Part shown: piece after piece, positions 1 to 5,213 of the stretch | How positions within the stretch are numbered: the first letter of the stretch is position 1 | Layout of the letters: each line of letters opens with the position of its first letter | NCBI GenBank assembly: GCA_002293025.1 | Contig: DBCL01000016.1 | Coordinates: 22,826 to 31,056 of the forward strand | Source of the DNA: Actinobacteria bacterium UBA959 | GTDB taxonomy: Bacteria > Actinomycetota > Actinomycetes > S36-B12 > UBA5976 | Reading direction: 5' to 3' | DNA: 8,231 bases | The notes under the pieces: model-generated | Told to the model about the DNA's origin: nothing | What the model saw: the letters and a program-made list of their open reading frames with translations, nothing else | The model's database searches: none | Position numbers and translations under genes: made by a program

Positions 1-396
1 TACCCAGGTGAGATCACATCTGACCTTGGACCAAAAGCAATCTGGGGTGCGCTATCAACACTTCCATTCATCTACATCTTGTTCGTTCTATTCGTAGAGC
101 TAACCAAGTCCCTAGAGGGTCAGCCAGCAGAAGTTAAGGCAACCATTGGGCGCCTTCGCTTGTTGCTAATTGCCACCTGGGGTGTCTACCCAATCTCCTA
201 TCTATTCCCAATGATTGGCGACTGGACAGGCAGTGAGTTCTTCACAGGCACTGACGGCTTTGTGGCACGTCAGCTTGGCTACACAATTGCAGACATCTTG
301 GCTAAGTGTCTCTTCGGTCTAGTGATCTTCAAGATCGCTCGCTTAAAGAGCATGGCTGATGATTCAGCATTTGCTGCAGCAGAAGCAAAGCACTAA
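1..396 (+). CDS. Actinorhodopsin-like light-driven proton pump, C-terminal 131 residues (5' end outside window)
   Basis: A microbial rhodopsin that would pump protons out of the cell using retinal as chromophore, in the inner membrane. The frame is open from base 1 with no start, so the gene is cut by the window edge; the nominal TTG at 79 is internal. Three helices are visible. Helix E is at about residues 13-34 of the fragment. Helix F is at 52-72, with the retinal-pocket pattern WGVYPISYLFP. Helix G is at 88-115, with D98 and the Schiff-base lysine K102 (codon 304-306) in IADILAKCLFG. A short hydrophilic tail with alanines and acidic residues follows. Gly16 of the fragment (bases 46-48) falls by hand alignment where xanthorhodopsin has the glycine that opens a carotenoid window. 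The helix pattern fits the actinorhodopsin / xanthorhodopsin branch. The proton acceptor and donor lie upstream and cannot be checked. The gene is followed directly by a strong terminator. Confidence 0.9.
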   Translation, partial: YPGEITSDLGPKAIWGALSTLPFIYILFVLFVELTKSLEGQPAEVKATIGRLRLLLIATWGVYPISYLFPMIGDWTGSEFFTGTDGFVARQLGYTIADILAKCLFGLVIFKIARLKSMADDSAFAAAEAKH

Positions 397-406
397 TTCA
401 ATAACT

Positions 407-442
407 AAAAAACCCCGCCCATTAATTTGGGCGGGGTTTTTT
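407..442. terminator. Symmetric (bidirectional) intrinsic terminator between the rhodopsin gene and DUF2017
   Basis: The GC stem ccccgccc (413-420) pairs perfectly with gggcgggg (429-436) around an 8-nt AT loop. It is flanked by six A (407-412) and six T (437-442), giving 14-bp arms. A U-tract follows the stem on both strands, so it should end the rhodopsin transcript (stop at 396) and the opposing clpS-DUF2017 transcript (stop at 457). It is the only strong intrinsic terminator I find in the window. Confidence 0.93.
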
Positions 443-456
443 ATTGAGCAATACAT

Positions 457-999
457 TCAATCCATCAAAGACCGAACCAGCGATTCCTGTAACCAAGTGA
501 GCCATTCATAAAGATGTGCTGGGCCTTCATTGTTAACTTCTACCTCCAGCAAGGTATCAAGGCTGTGCTCATCTGTGAGTTCTAAGCGGCTACCTAGTAT
601 TAATCGAGCATCATTTAATGCAGCTGAAATTATTTGTGCTTGTTTTATCGACATTTGCAAATCATCAGGTTGGTCTTTTAGTAGAGTTATTGCTTGATTT
701 GCGTTGTCTAATTTCTGCTCTCTTAATGATTCTTCGGTATACCTTCTAAAGTCATTTGCTGCTTCTGGATCTGTGCGATAAGCATTCGGGAAAAGTCGCT
801 GCAAGGCTGGGTCGCTAGACAAATTGGCTGAACTACTAATCCCAACCATTGCTGCAAGCGGGTCTTGGTTAGCTGCTGGCTGTTCGCTTGCCAACAAGAT
901 GGCAACTGTGCCAAATACCGAGCCTAGAAGTTGGCGTTCTTCCGCCTCTAAATATCCAGAAATCGTTGTTGGATTAGCGCGACCAAAGGCTTGGGCCAT
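457..999 (-). CDS. DUF2017 family protein (actinobacterial clpS partner gene)
   Basis: A 180-residue cytoplasmic protein of the DUF2017 family, whose molecular function is not known. Family hallmarks are visible. The N-terminal helix has the form EAEERQLLGSVFG (about 19-30). The central segment reads DPALQRLFPNAYRTDPEAAN (63-82), followed by DFRRYTEESLR. The C-terminal helix is EWLTWLQESLVRSL. No signal peptide or membrane segment is seen. The ATG (997-999) overlaps the clpS stop as TAATG, so translation is probably coupled. The same clpS-DUF2017 order occurs in mycobacteria (Rv1331-Rv1332), which supports a role linked to ClpS/ClpCP proteolysis, though that is inference. It is shorter than the mycobacterial protein (about 218 residues), mostly at the N-terminus. 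Confidence 0.85.
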   Translation of the reverse strand: MAQAFGRANPTTISGYLEAEERQLLGSVFGTVAILLASEQPAANQDPLAAMVGISSSANLSSDPALQRLFPNAYRTDPEAANDFRRYTEESLREQKLDNANQAITLLKDQPDDLQMSIKQAQIISAALNDARLILGSRLELTDEHSLDTLLEVEVNNEGPAHLYEWLTWLQESLVRSLMD

Positions 1000-1280
1000 T
1001 AGTTTGATTTCTCAATAGTTGCCATTAATCCAAACCCGTGCATAGCAGTCACATCGCGCTCAACTTTTTCTAGATCACCTGCAGAAACATTGCTCCTGCC
1101 TAAATTGTGAACTTGCAGCATCAGTGTTTCGGCTTTTTCTTTGGAATAGCCGAAGTAAGTCATAAATACAAAAGTGACATAACTCATTAGGTTCACCGGA
1201 TCATTCCAAACCACACAACTAAAGGGTGTGGTTGTTTCGGACTTATTTTCAGTTAAAACAGATCCTGCGGGTGTGGTCAT
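999..1280 (-). CDS. clpS: ATP-dependent Clp protease adaptor ClpS
   Basis: A 93-residue adaptor that delivers N-degron proteins (bulky hydrophobic N-termini) to the Clp ATPase, ClpC1 in actinobacteria, for degradation by ClpP. The disordered N-terminus (1-20) is rich in Thr and Ser. The ClpS fold begins at VVWNDPVNLMSYV (23-35). It carries the substrate-pocket residues N26, D27 and M32, and then LMLQVHN (53-59) with the conserved M54 and H58. E. coli has NDDYTPM where this protein has NDPVNLM, a substitution shared with mycobacterial ClpS and so normal for the phylum. The C-terminal strand GLMATIE closes the domain. The ATG at 1278-1280 has no clear Shine-Dalgarno. The gene lies 37 nt after the GH18 gene on the same strand with no terminator between, and ends in the TAATG overlap with DUF2017. 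Confidence 0.93.
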   Translation of the reverse strand: MTTPAGSVLTENKSETTTPFSCVVWNDPVNLMSYVTFVFMTYFGYSKEKAETLMLQVHNLGRSNVSAGDLEKVERDVTAMHGFGLMATIEKSN

Positions 1281-1317
1281 AAAGTTATGGTGTCACAAAA
1301 CCCATTGTCTGACAACG

Positions 1318-3399
1318 CTACCTAACCCGAACATCAAATGTTTGAGAATCTAACTGGGTTAAATCTGGCTGAGCTAGCACCCGAACTCGAAGGGTGTGGG
1401 TAGCCCTGGCTGGCTTAACCCAGGTCAAAGTGAATGTGCCATCGACTGCAGTGCTGGCTTCTGCAACTGTTAGCCACTTAGAGCCAGATTTTTGTTGCAA
1501 CAAGATATTTGACTTTGAGGAGACACTCACTTTGGTCACTGGAGTAAGTGCTGCAAATTGCTTCTCGGTTTTAATCCCAAGTGCTGCCCAAGTTGACTCA
1601 TCAACTATTCCAGTATCGGTTAGTCCAGCTTTGAGTTGTGCTTTCTTAACTGCTGCCTCAGTTAGCTTATAAAAGCCACCAGTTGCTGGTTTAACTCTTA
1701 GTAAGTTCTGCAGTTTTCTAACGGCAACGCCGGTATCCCCATTTTTTAGGCTAGGAAGTACTGCCGCTGGCGCAAAAGTGGCTGGCTGTGGAATTACTAA
1801 GCCAGTAACTACCACACCATTTTTAGCCAGTGGGCTTTTGGGTACAGAAGTTAATGTGAGTATTGGTCTAATTTGTGGGGCCAGGGTTTTGGAACTAATT
1901 GCTGACCAGATACCAGCAACACCCAAAGTGCTAACCCGATAAGACTTAACAGGTTGATCTGAAATTGAGAACTTAACTATTCCACTCGAATCTGTCACTG
2001 CTGACAAAGCAGTTGGTACCCAGGCTTTTTGTTCAAACCCCCACTCTTCCAAAGTAACTGCAATCTCTGCTAAAGAGCGATTGCCTGGCAGCACAGTCGC
2101 TGGTTTAAAGGTTGCTGTTATCTGGATGGGAGTTCCAAAATCAACTACCTGGTCTTGAACCAACTCAACGTTTAATGGTTGTTCAGAAACTGATTGAGCG
2201 TATGGGCGAATAGTCGTCCAGGTATCTGGTGCTTCGCCATTTAAGCGCCAGATAGCAATCCCGGCTAATCCTGCTTTTCGAGCAACTAACAATCTTTCAT
2301 AGTGGCTCGTTGAGTCTTGCCACCAGACAGTTCTAGTAACTGTGCATTTAGCTTCGACACCTGACTTATCAAAACCTATGAACTCGCGGATGTATTGCAT
2401 GGTGCGCTCCCGGTGAGTTACATGAAATCGAGACTGAGTGGAATCAAAACCTAAGGCCGCGAGTTTGCCTGGCAATTCAGCTGAGGTCCAGGTTGCTCGA
2501 TCCAAATTTGGAATATCACCAACTGTTGGGCATTTGCCAGTAACTGAAGTTACCCAATTTCGACCATAGGCTGGAACTCCAAGCCAAATCTTGGCAGGAG
2601 TCACCACGGATGCTGCATAGTCAACAATTCGCTTAACCCAATCCATTGGAGCGATCGCCCCATCACCTTGCTTGATATCACTTGGGTCCCATTTGGAATT
2701 TCCAGTCGAATAGTCGTAGGCCATTATGCGCAGGCGATCAATATCTGGTGCAACTTCTTTCCAGCTATAAACCCAGTAGCCTGAAGTGTCTGAATAAATA
2801 GGTGGCGTAGTTAGTGAAAGTAGATCGCCCTGCGCTCTGAGCGCTTTGCTTAAATCCTTGATGAAGCTAAGCCAACTGGCTTTATAGCCAGACCAAAGTC
2901 GACTCTCATACATAAAGCACTCTAAGTCCAGATCAATGCCGTCGTAATTCTCAGCCTGTGCTAACTGAGCAATCTTTTGCACCAAAGCGGCCCTTCTACT
3001 ATCTGACTTGAAAGTATCTGGCAGCTTTGAGGGCCCACTAGAGCAGGTTCCATCAGTAATAGTTGGTATGACTTGAATACCTGCTGCTTGCAATCTAGAA
3101 GTTATCGCAGTTCGTCTAGTTAAAGTCGTGGTGTTTGACTTAATCTTGATGTTAATTGCAGTTCCAGCCGCTTCTAAACTCCACCAAAATGGCATGGTTT
3201 CACTAGTTAAGTCATTATTAGAAATCAACATATTGGCCCCAACTGAGTCATCCCAATAAGGCAGCCAACCCGATATGACTTTCAAGGCTGGAACTTGAGA
3301 TATCGGGCTGATCTGCTCGTTGGCAACTGTCGAAATACTCAGCATTGATAGGGGCAAAACCATTGCCAAACTAAAAACTATAAATTTAAGTTTTTGCAC
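1318..3399 (-). CDS. Secreted GH18 (chitinase / spore-hydrolase-like) protein with peptidoglycan-binding domain
   Basis: A 693-residue exported protein. A signal peptide covers about residues 1-26 (Lys-rich start, hydrophobic core, likely cut after STVA). The GH18 barrel runs from about 40 to 400. It has the catalytic signature DGIDLDLE (153-160) with E160 as acid/base, MAYDY (226-230) contributing substrate-carbonyl contacts, and the closing IAIWRLNGE (381-389). Cys119, 161, 290 and 352 could form disulfides. A beta-rich, Ig-like linker follows (about 409-505). Next comes a PG_binding_1-type domain (549-609, LKNGDTGVAVRKLQNLL pattern) and a final beta domain (615-693). The layout resembles the YaaH-type enzymes that act on peptidoglycan or chitin-like glycans; cell-wall remodelling is the likelier role given the wall-binding domain, but the substrate is not proven. 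The start is a GTG at 3397-3399 directly abutting the DUF3039 stop (TAAGTG), with a weak GAAGAA ribosome site. Confidence 0.88.
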   Translation of the reverse strand: MQKLKFIVFSLAMVLPLSMLSISTVANEQISPISQVPALKVISGWLPYWDDSVGANMLISNNDLTSETMPFWWSLEAAGTAINIKIKSNTTTLTRRTAITSRLQAAGIQVIPTITDGTCSSGPSKLPDTFKSDSRRAALVQKIAQLAQAENYDGIDLDLECFMYESRLWSGYKASWLSFIKDLSKALRAQGDLLSLTTPPIYSDTSGYWVYSWKEVAPDIDRLRIMAYDYSTGNSKWDPSDIKQGDGAIAPMDWVKRIVDYAASVVTPAKIWLGVPAYGRNWVTSVTGKCPTVGDIPNLDRATWTSAELPGKLAALGFDSTQSRFHVTHRERTMQYIREFIGFDKSGVEAKCTVTRTVWWQDSTSHYERLLVARKAGLAGIAIWRLNGEAPDTWTTIRPYAQSVSEQPLNVELVQDQVVDFGTPIQITATFKPATVLPGNRSLAEIAVTLEEWGFEQKAWVPTALSAVTDSSGIVKFSISDQPVKSYRVSTLGVAGIWSAISSKTLAPQIRPILTLTSVPKSPLAKNGVVVTGLVIPQPATFAPAAVLPSLKNGDTGVAVRKLQNLLRVKPATGGFYKLTEAAVKKAQLKAGLTDTGIVDESTWAALGIKTEKQFAALTPVTKVSVSSKSNILLQQKSGSKWLTVAEASTAVDGTFTLTWVKPARATHTLRVRVLAQPDLTQLDSQTFDVRVR
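2223..2254. repeat. 12-bp-arm inverted repeat inside the GH18 gene
   Basis: TATCTGGTGCTT (2223-2234) pairs with AAGCGCCAGATA (2243-2254) at 11 of 12 positions plus one T-G pair (2230/2247), over an 8-nt loop. It lies across the conserved C-terminal barrel strand (IWRLNGEAPDT), including the invariant Trp codon. Confidence 0.85.
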
Positions 3400-3630
3400 T
3401 TATTTCTTCAACCCATCAAAGATTGCTTTGCACTCAGGACACACCGGAAATTTGTTTGGATCTCTATTTGGAATCCAAACTTTTCCGCATAGTGCTGTTA
3501 CTGGATCACCACTTAGTGCAGAAGTTAAAATCTTGTCTTTTTTTACATAGTGTGCGAAGCGTTCATGATCGCCATCACCATGACTTAACTTGGGAATGGT
3601 TTCTAAATTGCTCTGGGTTGAAGTTTCCAT
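3400..3630 (-). CDS. DUF3039 family small zinc-ribbon-like protein
   Basis: A 76-residue cytoplasmic protein recognisable as DUF3039, an actinobacterial family without assigned function. Conserved parts are HGDGDHERFAHYV (17-29) and the C-terminal CGKVWIPNRDPNKFPVCPEC (48-67). Cys48, the CPEC pair Cys64/Cys67 and one of His17, His22 or His27 could ligate a zinc ion; the motif is seen, metal binding is inferred. It is the first gene of the minus-strand cluster. Its stop and the GH18 start are adjacent, so the two are almost certainly co-transcribed. The ATG at 3628-3630 lacks a good Shine-Dalgarno, which fits a short-leader or leaderless transcript. Upstream is the structured divergent region shared with the WhiB gene. 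Confidence 0.85.
   Translation of the reverse strand: METSTQSNLETIPKLSHGDGDHERFAHYVKKDKILTSALSGDPVTALCGKVWIPNRDPNKFPVCPECKAIFDGLKK
3445..3487. repeat. Composite 14-bp inverted repeat inside the DUF3039 gene
   Basis: The inner arms GTTTGGAT (3454-3461) and ATCCAAAC (3473-3480) are perfect complements. Continuing outward past a 3x1 internal loop, CGGAAA (3445-3450) and TTTCCG (3482-3487) also pair fully. The hairpin covers the codons for the zinc-ribbon segment CGKVWIPNRDPNKFP. Confidence 0.8.
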
Positions 3631-3789
3631 CTCGGTTCAGTCTAGAGAAAAATCCTTAAGGTGCCACCTACCCCCGTATAGCACGGGGAGTCTGATCCCA
3701 TAGCCAGGAGGGGGGCTAGATTTCTAAGTGGGAGCGGATTAGTGTCGGCCCTGTTGAACCAAAACTATTTAGCAGTTTAGGAGCCTTGA
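3631..3789. other. Divergent intergenic region with GC-rich hairpins
   Basis: These 159 noncoding bases hold the promoters of both the DUF3039 cluster and the WhiB gene. In order: the palindrome CCTTAAGG (3654-3661), a small GGT-gcc-ACC fold (3660-3668), a 6-bp stem CCCCGT/ACGGGG (3672-3677 with 3683-3688, 5-nt loop), and TAGCC/GGCTA (3701-3705 with 3714-3718, loop aggagggg). An alternative GGGA/TCCC pairing (3686-3689 with 3696-3699) would exclude the 6-bp stem. The block is much more GC-rich than the flanking genes. I cannot fix -10 or -35 boxes with confidence and do not recognise a known RNA family. Confidence 0.5.
3759..3783 (+). promoter_or_regulatory. Shine-Dalgarno of the WhiB gene, partly enclosed in a leader hairpin
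   Basis: AGGAG at 3779-3783 sits 6 nt before the ATG at 3790 and fixes the start. Just upstream, AAACT (3762-3766) pairs with AGTTT (3774-3778) over a 7-nt loop. After one A-A mismatch, CC (3759-3760) can pair with the GG of the ribosome site (3780-3781). The fold is weak but could modulate initiation; that role is inference. Confidence 0.5.
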
Positions 3790-4167
3790 ATGCCGCAGCA
3801 TCCGCTGTCCCAGATCCCAGATGATGTGGTTTGGGATTGGCAAGAACGAGGTGCCTGCAGAACTGCAGATCCAGATGTCTTTTTCCATCCCCAAAATGAG
3901 CGTGGCATGGCCCGTCTGCGCCGAGACCGAGCCGCTAAAGCCGTTTGTGCTGGCTGTTCAGTTCGAATTCAGTGTGCTGACTACGCGATTAGATCCAGAG
4001 AGCCTTACGGCGTATGGGGCGGGCTAACCGAAGAAGAGCGCGAGGCTGTTTACCAGCACATTGCCTCAGCTGCGAGCTTCCCCCGCAAACGAGGTGAGGG
4101 TGCCCTAATTGCAGCGGATGTAATTGCCAAGGCAGTTTCTCCTTCAGCACTTGGTCAAGCTGGCTAA
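3790..4167 (+). CDS. WhiB-family iron-sulfur transcriptional regulator, WhiB3/WhiD-like
   Basis: A 125-residue Wbl protein binding a [4Fe-4S] cluster through Cys23, Cys53, Cys56 and Cys62 (C-x29-C-x2-C-x5-C). The turn GVWGG (74-78) contacts the principal sigma factor. The opening MPQ...WDWQERGACR, the FFHPQNERGMAR segment (31-42) and EPYGVWGGLTEEER (71-84) match WhiB3 of Mycobacterium and WhiD of Streptomyces better than WhiB1 or WhiB2; this subfamily call is by memory of those sequences. Wbl proteins of this branch respond to NO, O2 and redox state. The short basic stretch FPRKRGEG (97-104) may give DNA affinity, and the rest of the C-terminus is hydrophobic and uncharacterised. It is divergent from the DUF3039 cluster and ends 41 nt before the argF start, so read-through into argF is possible. 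Confidence 0.9.
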   Translation: MPQHPLSQIPDDVVWDWQERGACRTADPDVFFHPQNERGMARLRRDRAAKAVCAGCSVRIQCADYAIRSREPYGVWGGLTEEEREAVYQHIASAASFPRKRGEGALIAADVIAKAVSPSALGQAG

Positions 4168-4199
4168 TTTCGCTCTGACACAATTACTCCCTAGTGATC

Positions 4200-4205
4200 G
4201 AGGGG
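4200..4205 (+). promoter_or_regulatory. Shine-Dalgarno GAGGGG deciding the argF start
   Basis: GAGGGG lies 3 nt before the ATG at 4209. It supports that ATG over the in-frame GTG at 4194, which lies upstream of the site. CCCT (4189-4192) could pair with AGGG (4201-4204) around an 8-nt loop and mask the site. Only four pairs form, so regulation by this fold is speculative. Confidence 0.5.
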
Positions 4206-4208
4206 TTT

Positions 4209-5213
4209 ATGGCTTCGTCTTTGTTTGGCAGTTCGCTCACCAAAGAACTAGACCTGCGTCCAGATCAATTCACTTACTTACTTGATCTAGCTGCCACCCT
4301 CAAACGTGACCGGAAATCTGGCACTGAAAAGCCGATGCTCACCAGAAAAACTATTGCGCTCTTGTTTGAAAAGACATCAACTCGAACCAGAGCTGCATTT
4401 GAAACTGCTGCTAATCATCAAGGGGCTGCAGTTACTGTATTTGATCCGCAATCCTCCCAAATTGGACACAAAGAATCCATCGCAGATACAGCGATAGTTC
4501 TATCCAGAATGTATGACGCGATTATGTATCGAGGTACTGCTCAAGAAACAGTTGAAGAGTTAGCCAAGTATGCGACTGTTCCAGTTTATAACGCACTGAC
4601 TGACTCATGGCACCCAACTCAAATGCTAGCTGATTGCTTAACTATGCAGGAGCATTCATTAAAACCATTAAATGAAATTAAATTTACCTACGTTGGAGAT
4701 GCTCGCAATAATATGGGTAATTCGCTTTTGATTACTGCAGCCATGATGGGTATGAGTTTCAGTATTGGCGCACCTAAGTCTTTGTGGCCAGATCAAGAGT
4801 TGATAACTAAGGCGCAGGCATTGGCTAAGGCCAATGGCGGTGAGATCTTATTGACTGAATCAGCAACCGAAGCAGTTGCTGATTCAGAGTTTGTACATAC
4901 AGATATCTGGGTTTCCATGGGAGAGCCAGAGTCTGCTTGGAAAGAACGAATTGATTTATTAAAGCCTTATCGAGTTAATGCCAAGTTAATGCTCTCTGCT
5001 GCTCCAACAGCCAAATTCATGCACTGCCTGCCAGCACTACATGACTTAGCAACTACAACTGGCAAAAAAGCCGCCAAAATATTAGGTGTCAACGATGGCA
5101 TTGAGGTTAGTTCTGAAGTATTTGATTCAACTGCCAACATTGCATTCGATCAAGCGGAGAATCGATTACATACAATCAAAGCACTGCTGGTGGCTACGTT
5201 AGTCGCGCCCTAA
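4209..5213 (+). CDS. argF: Ornithine carbamoyltransferase (E. coli ArgF/ArgI-like length class)
   Basis: Catalyses carbamoyl phosphate + ornithine -> citrulline + phosphate in the cytosol, for arginine synthesis or, in reverse, arginine breakdown. Motifs, numbered from the ATG at 4209: STRTR (57-61) for carbamoyl phosphate; HPTQ (135-138); DIWVSMG (232-238) for ornithine; HCLP (272-275) with the catalytic Cys273. The 334 residues equal the E. coli ArgF length, and the N-terminus aligns with no gap from this ATG, so I prefer it to the GTG at 4194. Long matches such as IGHKESI-DTA-VL-RMYD and YVGDARNNMGNS resemble the enterobacterial/ArcB class rather than the shorter (about 307-residue) mycobacterial ArgF. 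No other arg or arc gene is in the window, so the direction of use is open. It carries a 13-bp perfect inverted repeat at 4855-4887. The 3' end overlaps pckG by 20 bp on the opposite strand. Confidence 0.93.
   Translation: MASSLFGSSLTKELDLRPDQFTYLLDLAATLKRDRKSGTEKPMLTRKTIALLFEKTSTRTRAAFETAANHQGAAVTVFDPQSSQIGHKESIADTAIVLSRMYDAIMYRGTAQETVEELAKYATVPVYNALTDSWHPTQMLADCLTMQEHSLKPLNEIKFTYVGDARNNMGNSLLITAAMMGMSFSIGAPKSLWPDQELITKAQALAKANGGEILLTESATEAVADSEFVHTDIWVSMGEPESAWKERIDLLKPYRVNAKLMLSAAPTAKFMHCLPALHDLATTTGKKAAKILGVNDGIEVSSEVFDSTANIAFDQAENRLHTIKALLVATLVAP
4855..4887. repeat. 13-bp perfect inverted repeat inside argF
   Basis: CTGAATCAGCAAC (4855-4867) is exactly complementary to GTTGCTGATTCAG (4875-4887) across a 7-nt loop. 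It encodes residues around TESATEAVADSEF, with no insertion relative to the family. A second hairpin, CATTGGC-taag-GCCAATG (4819-4836), lies 18 nt upstream, so the mRNA could form two successive stem-loops. No U-tract follows. Confidence 0.9.

Noticed and set aside
2651..2658. GCGATCGC octamer resembling the cyanobacterial HIP1 repeat
   Set aside because: A single copy inside the GH18 gene; one 8-bp palindrome is expected by chance.
3650..3722. A 6C-type actinobacterial small RNA on the minus strand
   Set aside because: Only one loop is cytosine-rich; the other hairpin has its C's in the stem, whereas the 6C family has two C-rich loops.
3685..3732. G-quadruplex in the WhiB leader
   Set aside because: Only three G-runs of three or more are present, with loops of about 14-20 nt; this is not a credible quadruplex.
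4194..4196. GTG as the argF start
   Set aside because: It lies before the Shine-Dalgarno GAGGGG and adds five residues absent in the aligned E. coli protein; the ATG at 4209 fits better.
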